From Methylotenera oryzisoli (GTDB taxonomy: Bacteria > Pseudomonadota > Gammaproteobacteria > Burkholderiales > Methylophilaceae), in contig CAMCVF010000002.1 of the NCBI GenBank assembly GCA_945881735.1, forward strand, positions 124,001-188,000: a stretch of 64,000 nt of DNA. Reading direction: 5' to 3'. The notes beneath the pieces are model-generated. The model saw nothing but the letters and a program-made list of their open reading frames with translations, had not been told where the DNA came from and ran no database searches. Position numbers and translations under genes: made by a program. Of this stretch, positions 28,236-38,400 are shown piece after piece; position 1 is the first letter of the stretch; the number at the start of each line of letters is the position of its first letter.

Positions 28236-29702
28236 ATGAAAATTGAACAACCAAACTTAACTAAAGCCAGCCACTTCGATATCGCAAATGATGTGTTGCT
28301 AAAACCAACTGGGCTTGATACAAGCGCTATTCAAGGAGTGCTGGGTAATATCATGTCGCACCAAGTAGATTACGCGGATTTGTATTTTCAATACAGCCGT
28401 TCTGAGTCTTGGGGCTTAGAGGAAGGCCAAGTTAAATCGGGCAATTTCAGTATTGACCAAGGCGTGGGTGTACGTGCTGTAAGTGGTGAAAAAACCGCCT
28501 TCGCCTATTCTGATGATATTAACTTAAGCGCTTTAAATAGTGCAGCAAATGCGACTAAGTCGATTGCCGCGCTTGGCTTAGAGCAATCTAGTAAAAATAT
28601 TGTCACATGCCAAATTAATCAACTGTATTTACCCCAAGACCCAATCGCCAGTTTAAGTGCCGATGCAAAAGTGAAACTGCTTGAGCGCTTAGAACAGTTT
28701 GCAAAAAAAGTAGATCCGCGCGTGACCCAAGTAATGGCAAGTATTGCCGGTGAATACGAAGTCATCATGGTTGTCAGAAGCGATGGCGTCATGGCGGCTG
28801 ATGTGCGTCCTTTGGTACGCATTTCAGTGCAAGTGCATGCCGAGCAAAACGGTCGCCGTGAACAGGGCTCTAGTGGTGGTGGTGGACGTTTTGATTACAG
28901 CTATTTTACCGATGAAGTATTGCAAGATTATGCGCAAAAAGCCGTGCATCAAGCTTTAGTAAACTTAGACGCGCGCCCTGCACCTGCCGGTAGCATGACC
29001 GTGGTATTAGGCGCAGGCTGGCCTGGCATTTTGCTGCATGAGGCGATTGGGCACGGCTTAGAAGGTGATTTTAACCGAAAAGGAAGCAGCGCGTTTGCTA
29101 GTATGATGGGCAAGCAAGTGGCCGCCAAGGGTATTACCATTGTTGATGATGGCACATTAGCCGACAGACGCGGCTCCTTAACCATGGATGATGAAGGTAA
29201 CCAAACCAATAAAACGGTATTAATTGAAGACGGCATTTTGCGCGGCTACATTCAAGATAGCTTAAACGCGCGATTAATGAATATGCCACTAACAGGCAAT
29301 GCGCGCCGCGAAAGCTATGCGCATATCCCTATGCCGCGCATGACCAATACCTATATGCACAATGGCGATAAAGACCCTGCTGAGATCATTAAATCGGTTA
29401 AAAAAGGTTTATACGCCGCCAACTTTGGTGGCGGACAAGTCGATATCACCAGCGGAAAATTTGTATTCAGTGCCGCCGAAGCTTATATGATTGAAAATGG
29501 CAAAATCACCTATCCTGTTAAAGGCGCAACTTTAATCGGTAATGGGCCTGATGTACTTACCCGCGTTTCAATGATTGGCAACGATATGTCGTTGGATTCT
29601 GGAGTAGGAACTTGTGGCAAAGAAGGCCAAAGTGTGCCTGTGGGGGTTGGTCAGCCAACACTTAAAATTGATGGCTTAACGGTTGGTGGTACAGCTTCAT
29701 AG
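28236..29702 (+). CDS. tldD: Metalloprotease TldD
   Basis: The large subunit of the TldD/TldE peptidase, which trims modified peptides such as microcins and can degrade CcdA. The zinc motif HEAIGHGLEGDF (HExxxH) is at about residue 265, with the conserved QDSLNARLMNMPLTGNARRE and GVGTCGKEGQ further on. I choose the ATG at 28236 (488 residues, MKIEQPNLTK), closer to the usual length of about 480 than the start at 28194. Its partner tldE (pmbA) is not in the window. The three-gene run yhdP / nitrilase / tldD probably forms an operon, and a strong hairpin ends it. Confidence 0.93.
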   Translation: MKIEQPNLTKASHFDIANDVLLKPTGLDTSAIQGVLGNIMSHQVDYADLYFQYSRSESWGLEEGQVKSGNFSIDQGVGVRAVSGEKTAFAYSDDINLSALNSAANATKSIAALGLEQSSKNIVTCQINQLYLPQDPIASLSADAKVKLLERLEQFAKKVDPRVTQVMASIAGEYEVIMVVRSDGVMAADVRPLVRISVQVHAEQNGRREQGSSGGGGRFDYSYFTDEVLQDYAQKAVHQALVNLDARPAPAGSMTVVLGAGWPGILLHEAIGHGLEGDFNRKGSSAFASMMGKQVAAKGITIVDDGTLADRRGSLTMDDEGNQTNKTVLIEDGILRGYIQDSLNARLMNMPLTGNARRESYAHIPMPRMTNTYMHNGDKDPAEIIKSVKKGLYAANFGGGQVDITSGKFVFSAAEAYMIENGKITYPVKGATLIGNGPDVLTRVSMIGNDMSLDSGVGTCGKEGQSVPVGVGQPTLKIDGLTVGGTAS

Positions 29703-29712
29703 TATTAGCCGA

Positions 29713-29746
29713 ATTAATAAAGGTCGCACATACGGCCTTTATTAAT
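29713..29746. terminator. Bidirectional terminator between tldD and efp
   Basis: A 13-bp stem (ATTAATAAAGGTC at 29713-29725 with GGCCTTTATTAAT at 29734-29746, one T-G wobble) has an 8-base loop. It sits in the 58-base gap between two convergent genes, and its A-rich and T-rich flanks on both sides let it serve both strands. Confidence 0.85.
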
Positions 29747-29760
29747 ATCAATTCAAATGC

Positions 29761-30321
29761 CTACTTAAGTACACGGTTTCTGTATTCACCAGTACGTGTA
29801 TCAATCTCAATCTTGTCACCTTGCGAAACAAATAATGGTACTGGGATCTCAAAACCTGTCGCCAATTTGGCTGGCTTCATTACCTTTCCTGATGTATCGC
29901 CTTTTACTGCTGGCTCTGTATAAGTCACTTCACGCACAACAGTAGTTGGCAATTCTACAGAAATAGCTTTGCCTTCATAAAAGCGAATGTCTACTGGCAT
30001 AGAGTCTTCTAAAAATGGTAGCGCATCTTCCATAAACTCAGCATCAACATCGTATTGATTATATTCGGCATCCATAAACACGTAAGTTGGATCTGCAAAA
30101 TAAGAATAAGTCGCTTCTTTTTTCTCAAGCACAATCACGTCAAATTTATCACCTGCGCCGTAAATAGTCTCGCTAGGCGCATCTGTTAACAAGTTTTTAA
30201 ACTTCATTTTAACCACAGCCGTGCTGCGGCCAGATTTATTGTATTCGGCTTTTACCACCACTAATGGTACGCCGTCGGCCATAATCACGTTACCGGCGCG
30301 GAGTTCTTGAGCTGTTTTCAT
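29761..30321 (-). CDS. efp: Elongation factor P (Arg32 type)
   Basis: EF-P, 186 residues, which relieves ribosome stalling at proline runs. The N-terminal KOW-like domain has the loop [14 protein letters not shown] with Arg at position 32. That is the residue rhamnosylated by EarP in betaproteobacteria and Pseudomonas, in contrast to the lysine modified by EpmA in E. coli. The two OB domains follow, and the family end [12 protein letters not shown] is present. The gene for the modifying enzyme, earP, lies directly upstream on the same strand. A good -10 box, TATAAT, precedes the gene, so it probably also has its own promoter. Confidence 0.96.
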   Translation of the reverse strand: MKTAQELRAGNVIMADGVPLVVVKAEYNKSGRSTAVVKMKFKNLLTDAPSETIYGAGDKFDVIVLEKKEATYSYFADPTYVFMDAEYNQYDVDAEFMEDALPFLEDSMPVDIRFYEGKAISVELPTTVVREVTYTEPAVKGDTSGKVMKPAKLATGFEIPVPLFVSQGDKIEIDTRTGEYRNRVLK

Positions 30322-30362
30322 TGGTTGCCTTATTGTTTATAGGGTTGAACATTAAGCCGCGA

Positions 30363-30391
30363 ATTATACCTAAACTATTCTTTTTTAACCA
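30363..30391 (-). promoter_or_regulatory. Sigma-70 promoter of efp
   Basis: On the minus strand a perfect TATAAT (30368-30363) lies about 40 bases before the efp ATG, with a weak -35 TGGTTA (30391-30386) at 17-base spacing. It lies in the earP-efp gap and would let efp be made in excess of its modifying enzyme. Confidence 0.5.
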
Positions 30392-30408
30392 GTTTCGGTA
30401 GTGTATGT

Positions 30409-31542
30409 TTAGGCAATATTATTGCAAAAAATCACCAGCTTGGTAGCTAAATCTGGCTGCTTGGCCAGTTGCTGCGATTGCTGCAAAGTGTAAGCGGTAA
30501 TATCGCTAATTTGATTCAAATAATCTCGCCAAATTGTGGCTGATATTTGCTGCCCTGCCCAGCAAGCATGCATGTTAAATACCTTGTCTTTTGCATTATA
30601 GTTTGCATAAAAGCTATCTAAAAATGCATCTAACTTTTTAAGATGTGTATTTTCTTCTTGAAAATACGGCTGCCAGATAAACGGCTTTTCCGCCCAGATC
30701 GCCCTTACCCAACTGTCTTCACCGCGAACAAAATTAAGGTCACATTCACTTAAAAGCTTATCGTAATCTGGCTGGCTTAAAAATGGTAGCACGTGCACTG
30801 TGAGATTATTTTTAGAGAATTTCTCGCCGATTTCTATACTATTTTTTTCAAAAAAACCCGCCACTTTTAGCAAAATTCCGCTGGCTGGAGTATAGACTAT
30901 AACCTTATTTTTATTGGCTTGTAGAGCCGCGAATAAATCTTGAATGGGTGCGTTTGGATAACAAAAAAGTGAGATTTTTAAAGAATCGTGCCATCTAACA
31001 AACTCAGGATTGACGTTAGATATATGGATTTCTTTCAATACACCACATTCACCCCGAACATAGTCGATAGATTCGCGAATCAGCCCACCAGTGCCTTCTG
31101 TGAAACCTGGAAAGTAAAAATATCGCGTCAATCCATTCGCTTGCGGTGATGGTTTGGCATGAAAATCGGCAACCCATGATTCGGCTGACAAGTATTCTAA
31201 ATTAATCCAGTTGGATTTTTTTTGCACCATTGCGCTAACATAGGCAGTGGGCAATTCACAGGCAAATGTTTCAATAACCACATCAGCCGCATTAGTAAAA
31301 TCGGCTTCAGCATACCATTTTAAAATAGTAATTTCATCTATCACTTGTTGATTTAATGAAATATTTAATTGCGGAATAATCTTTATAGCAGCGCTGAAAT
31401 CATCTATCCATAGCCTGATCATTAATCCATGCTCAACATGTAATTGCTTTGCAAGGCGCCAGCAAACACCAATATCACCTAAGTTATCAACAATTTTGCA
31501 GAAAATATCCCAATTTGAATGAATTTTAGATAGTTGGGACAT
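30409..31542 (-). CDS. earP: EF-P arginine rhamnosyltransferase EarP
   Basis: A 377-residue glycosyltransferase (formerly DUF2331) that moves rhamnose from dTDP-rhamnose to Arg32 of EF-P. The N-terminal signature WDIFCKIVDNLGDIGVCWRL carries the two family aspartates (Asp19 and Asp23), one of which is the catalytic residue. The C-terminal nucleotide-sugar site FVRGEDSWVRAIW, followed by EKPFIWQPYFQEE, is intact. It lies 87 bases upstream of efp on the same strand, the usual betaproteobacterial pairing, and the substrate Arg32 is present in EF-P. The dTDP-rhamnose synthesis genes are not in the window. Confidence 0.94.
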   Translation of the reverse strand: MSQLSKIHSNWDIFCKIVDNLGDIGVCWRLAKQLHVEHGLMIRLWIDDFSAAIKIIPQLNISLNQQVIDEITILKWYAEADFTNAADVVIETFACELPTAYVSAMVQKKSNWINLEYLSAESWVADFHAKPSPQANGLTRYFYFPGFTEGTGGLIRESIDYVRGECGVLKEIHISNVNPEFVRWHDSLKISLFCYPNAPIQDLFAALQANKNKVIVYTPASGILLKVAGFFEKNSIEIGEKFSKNNLTVHVLPFLSQPDYDKLLSECDLNFVRGEDSWVRAIWAEKPFIWQPYFQEENTHLKKLDAFLDSFYANYNAKDKVFNMHACWAGQQISATIWRDYLNQISDITAYTLQQSQQLAKQPDLATKLVIFCNNIA

Positions 31543-31682
31543 TTGAATAAATAAATACCAAATTGCTCAATAATAAGTGCGTAAATATAAAAAAGATTGC
31601 AGTAAAATCGATGCAACTACTTATTATTGATATTAAAACCAATAACAAATAAGCCGAAAAATACTAAATTCTCTTCAAATTT

Positions 31683-32219
31683 TCAAGATATGCAAAAAGT
31701 GGTTTTAGTGCAAGTGCCTGCTTGATTAGGATCGGTATATCGAATTTCCACTACCTCATACATCTCTTCACTTTTGGGTGTAATCACTTTTACCACATCT
31801 CCCAAACCCTTACCCAGCATGGCTTTTGCTAATGGTGAGACCCAGCTAATATAACCTTTTCTTGGCTCTAATTCATCTTTACCAACGATGCGATAGATAT
31901 GCTCACTATCGTCTTCCAAATTAAATAAAGTGACCCAGGCGCCAAAAAATACTTTTTCCAGATGCTGCTGCAAACTGCTATCGACAATTTCGGCTAAATC
32001 CATACGCCGCATTAAATGGCGGCAACGGCTATCAATTTGACGTAAACGACGTTTGCCATAAATATAATCACCATTTTCACTGCGGTCGCCATTGCTTGCA
32101 GCCCAAGAAACTGTGCGCACCACTTCTGGCCGCTCTACCTTATATAGGGCATGAAATTCGGCCTGCAAAGCAGCAAAACCCTGCGGGGTGATATAGTTTT
32201 TTTCGTCAGAAGTTGCCAT
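31683..32219 (-). CDS. greB: Transcription elongation factor GreB
   Basis: A 178-residue GreA/GreB protein that rescues backtracked RNA polymerase by promoting transcript cleavage. The N-terminal coiled coil carries the catalytic acidic tip within SNGDRSENGDYIYGKRRLRQ, which is of GreB type (DYIYGKRRL rather than the GreA form). The C-terminal domain has YISWVSPLAKAMLGKGLGD. It is about 20 residues longer than E. coli GreB, ending GTCTKTTFCIS with two cysteines. It follows the small membrane gene by four bases. Confidence 0.9.
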   Translation of the reverse strand: MATSDEKNYITPQGFAALQAEFHALYKVERPEVVRTVSWAASNGDRSENGDYIYGKRRLRQIDSRCRHLMRRMDLAEIVDSSLQQHLEKVFFGAWVTLFNLEDDSEHIYRIVGKDELEPRKGYISWVSPLAKAMLGKGLGDVVKVITPKSEEMYEVVEIRYTDPNQAGTCTKTTFCIS

Positions 32220-32223
32220 TCAA

Positions 32224-32625
32224 TTATTCAAAAAGTAAGTTAAAGGCATCTTTTTCTAAAACTTGTATATTTTTCACATAGTAAGGCGTTTCGCCAAAAC
32301 AACTGCTGGGGATGCCTTTGTGCTCTTCATAGGTTAAACGCACGCGTTTGCCCAAACTTTTATTGATTTTTTCAACCAGCGTTTTGTCTTTTACGGTAAA
32401 CAAGAACTTTTCTGCCTGCGTGCCGGGCATAGAAACCAGCACCAATTCGCCCTCATACGTTTTACACACATAGCCTTTTTCGGAGAATTTTTGCACATAG
32501 CCAGCGCGCTCACCCGTTGAATACACCCAACTAAGCGCGGCCCAAGTGTATAGAGCGAATAAAGCGATGGGAAAAATAATAGCCAATAACATAATTTTGA
32601 AAAATTTAGCCAATTTACCAAGCAT
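32224..32625 (-). CDS. Small membrane-anchored hypothetical protein
   Basis: A 133-residue protein with one N-terminal membrane span (IMLLAIIFPIALFALYTWAA) and a soluble domain of about 95 residues. The stretch STGERAGYVQKFSEKGYVCK is conserved in a betaproteobacterial family of unknown function. Database entries sometimes label relatives as 6-phosphogluconate dehydrogenase, which the sequence does not support: there is no NAD-binding motif and it is far too short. Its stop is four bases before the greB ATG, so the two are probably co-transcribed. Confidence 0.7.
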   Translation of the reverse strand: MLGKLAKFFKIMLLAIIFPIALFALYTWAALSWVYSTGERAGYVQKFSEKGYVCKTYEGELVLVSMPGTQAEKFLFTVKDKTLVEKINKSLGKRVRLTYEEHKGIPSSCFGETPYYVKNIQVLEKDAFNLLFE

Positions 32626-32699
32626 GATTTACCTCTGAAAAAGCCGACGACAGTAAGTTTAAGCCGATATTTTACTGTAAGTTCGCCTACAATAACGTT

Positions 32700-35390
32700 A
32701 TGTTGAATTTAATGCCGCATTTAATATTATGTACCACCGCCCGCCTAAGCCGTGGCTTGCAGTTGCGTCAGCAACAACAATTATCGCTTAAACAAACACT
32801 GTGGCAAACGCCGCCAATCATGACTTTGCAGCAATGGTTAACGCAATTGTTGCAACAGGCGATGTTGGCAGGTGATGTAGATGTAATAGATTTACCTGCT
32901 ATTTATTTGAATGCAGTAGCAGAAAAAATGTTGTGGCAACAAGCGATTCAAAGCAGCATAGGAAAGCACCGACTGGCCGAATTATTTGATGTTGCTAGCC
33001 TTGCCGATGCGGCAATACAAGCAAATCAGCTATTAGTTGAGTGGCAAATTAGCGATGCGCAATTAAATGATTATTTTCAATCGGTAGAAACGCGGCAGTT
33101 TTTGCGCTGGCGCCAAGCTTTTCAAACCTTGTGTTTAGAAAAAAATGCCTTGGAATCTGCACGGGCATTGTCTATGCAAATTGATTTTTTAGCCAAAACC
33201 ACACTTCCATTACCTGCGGCAATTGAGCTAGCGGGTTTTGACCGCCTTACACCGTTAGAGCAGCGATTAATTGCGAACCTTCAGGCAAAAAATAGTAAAG
33301 TCACTTTTTTGCAACATCAGCAAAAGACAGGCAATATCCAACAAATCGCCTACGATGACATTAATGCCGAATGTGGCGCTGCGGTGACTTGGGCAAAGCA
33401 ATCGTTGGCGAAAAACTCACAAGCTAATTTGGCGATTATCACGCCTATATTGGGGAATATACGCACCAAGCTATCCGATTTATTAGACGATACTTTTCAC
33501 ACAGAAACATTGCATCCAAGCTTTTATGAATCGCCACGCATCATGGATTTTTCTATTGGCGCGCCATTAAGCGAACATGCGATGATAGCTAGCGGCTTGC
33601 GATTACTGCGATTAGGCGTTAACAGCCAAATGGTGCCACAAGCTGATTTAAATGCGTTATTACTGGATAGTTACTGGGGTGCTGACGCCGAAACCGACGC
33701 GCGTCATTTGCTAGATGCGCAAATGCGTAAGAAGTTGGCGCGCAATATTAGCTTACAAAGCCTGCTGGTTTTAGCGCAAAAAACATTTGAAACTGGGCTT
33801 ACAGCATTTTTAGCACATATAGCACTTTTACAAAACGCACAAATGCAATGGCGTGGCAAACGTAATGCGTCTGATTGGGTGGCGCAATTTAGCCAATTAT
33901 TAAGTGACGTTAATTGGGCAAGTACGCGAACTTTGAGCAGTTATGAATACCAAGCGCAACAAGCTTGGCTAAAAGCGCTGCAAAGTTTGGCTGATTTAGA
34001 TGCTTTAACTGGCCCTATTTCTCCAATGGATGCCGTCAATAGGTTAAGTCAAATTTGTGCCGCCAGTATGTTTTTACCCGAAACCAAAGGCATGCCAAAT
34101 ATTCAAATATTGGGCATGTTAGAAACCAGCGCGGTTCCCTTAGATGGCGCATGGGTATTGGGTATGAATGATCAACATTGGCCACCGCCAGCAAGGCCGA
34201 ATCCATTATTGCCGATTAAGCTGCAACGCGATTTGAATATGCCCAATGCCGATACGGATATTCAGGCGGCGTTTGCGCAAAAAGTGCAACAACGCCTAAT
34301 CAACAGCAGCAATCAGATTATATGCTCTTGGGCACATAAAGAAGCCGATCGTGAATTGCGCGCCTCCCCCCTATTAAATGGCTTGACTTTTACTGATGCC
34401 GTTACGCCAATTAATACACTAGCAGAAACGCTATCTATGCAAGCACAAGCCAATATTGAATGGATTAATGATGCAATGGCGCCAGAAATTCGCTTAGAAG
34501 AAAAACTACGCGGTGGTAGTGCCTTATTTGAAGCGCAAGCTATTTGCCCTGCTTGGGCTTTTTATCAATTTCGACTAGGTGCAAAAGCCTTAGAAAGCCC
34601 GAATGATGGGCTCGATAGCCTTGCGCGTGGCAACCTAGTGCATGCCGTTTTGCAGCAGTTTTGGCTCAATTGCAAAATGTCAGCCAAGCTAAAATCTATG
34701 AATGATAGTCAGCTTGAAACCGCCATCAAGCAAGCGATTGAGGCAGTTTTTAAGACAATGCATGCCATTAAAAATGTCCCCGAACAAATATTGCTAATTG
34801 AGCAGCAACGATTGCTGCCATTAATTAACAATTGGTTGCAGCATGAAAAACAGCGTGCTGATTTCACCGTGCAGGCCTGTGAAGCGCAGCATATTTTAAC
34901 TATTGAAGGCTTAGAAATCACCCTACGCATTGATCGAATTGATGCGCTTACTGATGGCAAATTAATCATTATCGATTATAAAACGGGTAGCAGTAAACCC
35001 AGCCATAGCAGCTGGGCCGATACGCGCATCATTAAGCCACAATTGCCGCTATACGCATCTTTGGTATTAAAAGATGAGCAGGTAGTTGCCGCTTGTTTTG
35101 CCAAGGTGGATTTATTAGAGTCGCAATTTAGTGGTGTGGCGGCTAACGATGCTTTGCCTGATATCACGCCATTTGATTCGCTAAAAAGTAACCCTTCCTT
35201 TAAAAATTTTGATGGCTTTGAGGCATTAATTTTGCACTGGCGGCAAAGCTTAACAGCAATTGCGCAAGAAATGAAATCGGGTATTGCTAATGTGAAATTT
35301 GAAAAAGAGTCGGATTTACTCTATTGCGAGGTAAAGCCATTGCTACGTTTGCCAGAGCGCGCCTTACAATTTGAACAGCATCAACAATAA
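32700..35390 (+). CDS. RecB-like PD-(D/E)XK nuclease, AddB-like repair protein
   Basis: An 896-residue protein with a RecB-family nuclease domain in its last third: LRIDRIDALTDGKLIIIDYK followed by TG carries the D...D-x-K active site. The N-terminal two thirds resemble a degenerate helicase, as in AddB and in the family annotated as 'probable DNA repair protein' of beta/gammaproteobacteria. The helicase gene follows 12 bases downstream on the same strand, as in addB-addA pairs. I see no Walker A motif at the N-terminus, and no four-cysteine iron-sulfur site as in Bacillus AddB. Probable role: double-strand break end resection with its partner. Confidence 0.85.
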   Translation: MLNLMPHLILCTTARLSRGLQLRQQQQLSLKQTLWQTPPIMTLQQWLTQLLQQAMLAGDVDVIDLPAIYLNAVAEKMLWQQAIQSSIGKHRLAELFDVASLADAAIQANQLLVEWQISDAQLNDYFQSVETRQFLRWRQAFQTLCLEKNALESARALSMQIDFLAKTTLPLPAAIELAGFDRLTPLEQRLIANLQAKNSKVTFLQHQQKTGNIQQIAYDDINAECGAAVTWAKQSLAKNSQANLAIITPILGNIRTKLSDLLDDTFHTETLHPSFYESPRIMDFSIGAPLSEHAMIASGLRLLRLGVNSQMVPQADLNALLLDSYWGADAETDARHLLDAQMRKKLARNISLQSLLVLAQKTFETGLTAFLAHIALLQNAQMQWRGKRNASDWVAQFSQLLSDVNWASTRTLSSYEYQAQQAWLKALQSLADLDALTGPISPMDAVNRLSQICAASMFLPETKGMPNIQILGMLETSAVPLDGAWVLGMNDQHWPPPARPNPLLPIKLQRDLNMPNADTDIQAAFAQKVQQRLINSSNQIICSWAHKEADRELRASPLLNGLTFTDAVTPINTLAETLSMQAQANIEWINDAMAPEIRLEEKLRGGSALFEAQAICPAWAFYQFRLGAKALESPNDGLDSLARGNLVHAVLQQFWLNCKMSAKLKSMNDSQLETAIKQAIEAVFKTMHAIKNVPEQILLIEQQRLLPLINNWLQHEKQRADFTVQACEAQHILTIEGLEITLRIDRIDALTDGKLIIIDYKTGSSKPSHSSWADTRIIKPQLPLYASLVLKDEQVVAACFAKVDLLESQFSGVAANDALPDITPFDSLKSNPSFKNFDGFEALILHWRQSLTAIAQEMKSGIANVKFEKESDLLYCEVKPLLRLPERALQFEQHQQ

Positions 35391-35402
35391 ATTAATAATA
35401 AA

Positions 35403-38400
35403 ATGAATAACGATTTAATACAGATAGATAGCCATAATCGCCAACGCGCATTAGAACTAGAAAATTTTATTGTAGAAGCTCCTGCGGGTGCCGGAAAAAC
35501 TGAATTACTGACGCAACGCTACTTAAAATTGCTGGCAATGGTTGAAGCACCAGAAGAAATCATCGCGCTAACATTCACCAATAAAGCCGCGGCGGAAATG
35601 CGAAACCGCATTTTAATGTCGCTAGAAGCGGCAGAAAATAATAGCCCAGTAAACGCGCCACATAAACAAGTGACGCGCGATTTGGCGATTAAAGCATTGG
35701 CACATGCCAAAAACAGTGGCTGGCAATTACTATCGCAACCCGCGCGGCTGCGTATTCAAACCATGGATGCGCTTTGTAGTAGCTTGGCGCGACAAATGCC
35801 TTTGTTAAGCCGTTTTGGTGGGCAACCTATTATCAGCTTAGATGCCGATGCGCATTATAAAACCGCCGCTCAGCAGGCACTAGCGCAAATTGCCAATGAA
35901 CATAGTCTTGATGAAACGGTTAGCACTGCGCTGCGCTTTATGCAAAACGATATTGAAAAGCTCACCGAATTGCTTGCAGATATGCTTGCAAAACGCGATC
36001 AGTGGCTACCTTTGGTTGGTGAGCAGGTCAATATTTCGGCAGACGAAATTGCCGAAAATGTAGCAAACGCGCTGACCGAAATAGTGGAACAAAAATTAGC
36101 GCTTACCTTACAAGTGATTCCAGCCAGCATACAAATGCAGCTTATGCCATTGTTACGCTTTGCTGCCAATAATTTGGAGCGCGTTCATGCATTGCAAGCA
36201 TTAGCCAATTGGGAAGAACCATTAGGCGCAGATGTGGATGATTTAAGCAATTGGCAGGTTTTGGCTGGCGGATTGTTAACGAATGATGGCACTTTTAAAA
36301 AGAAACCCAATATTAATGATGGCTTTCCAGCTAAAGATAAAAATCACCCCGAATTTGAAGAATATAAACAGCAATTTTCGCAGCTCACTGAATTAATAGG
36401 TGATCCGTACACTCTTGATGCGGTGCGATATCTGCCTAATCTAGACTTAGATCTAATCAGCAAAGATTGCGCCATCATTAAAGCATTTGCGCAGTTGCTA
36501 CAATTAGCCACCGCGCATTTATGGACAACATTTCAAACGGCGAATGAAGTGGATTTTGTAGCGATTGCGCAGTCGGCTAGCTATGCATTGGAAAATGAGC
36601 ATGGTGCAACTGATTTGGCTTTAAAGTTTGATTACAAAATTACACACTTATTGGTGGATGAGTTTCAAGATACCAGCCCCACGCAAATGCGCTTGATTGA
36701 GCAGTTAACGCTGGGCTGGCAGCATGATGATGGCCGTACATTATTTTGTGTGGGTGATCCTATGCAATCGATTTATCGCTTTCGCAAAGCCGATGTTAGC
36801 TTGTTCTTACAAGCCAGTGAATTTGGCATTGGGCAATTGCCACTTACCCCGCTAAAACTGACGCGGAATAATCGTAGCCATCCGCAAGTGGTGGATTGGA
36901 TTAACAACACTTTTAAGCCTATTTTTCCAGCGCAAGACAACATCACCCAAGTCGCCATTAGCTACCGTACGTTTATTGCTACCAAGGATACCATTGCTGA
37001 TGAAGGTGTGAGCGTGCACCCTTTAGTACTTGATAGTGATGAAGAAAGCGAACAAGCCAGGCTGATTGAAGCGCGTTATGTGGCGGATTTAATCGCCATT
37101 GAGCAAAAAAATAATCCTGAAAACAAAATAGTGGTTCTAGTGCGTTCGCGTAATCACCTAAACGACCTAGTTTCTGTGATTCGCCGCGATTATGCACATA
37201 TCCGTTTTCAGGCAGTAGAAATTGAAGGCTTAAACGATAGGCAAACAGTTTTAGATGCGCTTTCACTCACCCGCGCCATGCTGCACCGTGCCGACCGTGT
37301 GCATTGGCTTAATATACTGCGCGCGCCTTGGTGCGGCTTGAAATTGGCAGATTTACATGCTTTAGCGCATGACAACCACTTTGCGAGCATTTGGCAACTG
37401 ATACAGGATGAAAACCGCTTGCGAACGCTTAGCGCAGATGGTCAAAAACGTTTGCGGCATGTGCAAGAAATTTTGGAAGAAGCATTTCAGCATAAAGGCC
37501 GCATGCCTTTGCGACGTTGGCTAGAAAGCACATGGCTTAAATTAGGCGGCGCGAATACCTTAATCAGCGCGGGCGATAATCGTGATATTCAGGCCTTTTT
37601 TGACTTGGTGGCAAAAACCGCGCGTGGCTTTGTGCTGGATTTTAACCAGCTAGATACCGCAATGAAAAAGCTCTACGCTCAGCCCGATATTGCCGCAAAT
37701 GACAAGCTACAGTTTCTTACCGTTCACGCCTCCAAAGGCTTAGAGTTTGATACAGTAATTTTGCCAGCGCTTAATCGCAAGCCAGCTAATACTGAGAGCC
37801 CAATGATGCTGTGGGAAGAAGTGTCAGTTAACAATCATAGAACGCTTTTAGCCGCTCCTTTTACCAAAAAGACAAAAGGCCAAACCAGCACGTATGACTT
37901 TTTAAAAGGCTTGGAAATAGAACGTATTGATAACGAAACTGCCCGTCTTTTATATGTGGCCGCCACGCGAAGCATTAAAAAACTACATTTGGTTGCAGTG
38001 GTAAAGAAGAGTGAAAAAGATGAAATTAAGCCATTGGCTAAATCGTTATTATCGATACTTTGGCCAAGTGTTGAAGCACAATTTTTAGCAGCAACAACCA
38101 TCAATGCGCAGACGGAAACAGTTATGCGATTGCAAGATTTTACCCCGCAACTTAAACGCTTAAAGATGACTTGCTTGCCTGACTTACTCAATCAGCCAGG
38201 GACAAAATTAGCCTATATTTCGCCTAATAATAGCGTCAATACTGCTACAAATACGCTACCTAATATCGCTGCCGATACTGGCACATTAACGCATTTGTAT
38301 ATGGAAATGATAGCCGGTAGCGGCTTGAGCAAATGGCCAATCAGCCGCATTCAAGCATGTGCACCTGCCATGCAACATTGGTTTAAGCAAAAAGGTCATG

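Noticed and set aside
32224-32625. 6-phosphogluconate dehydrogenase label used for relatives
   Set aside because: The protein is a 133-residue membrane-anchored domain without a nucleotide-binding motif.
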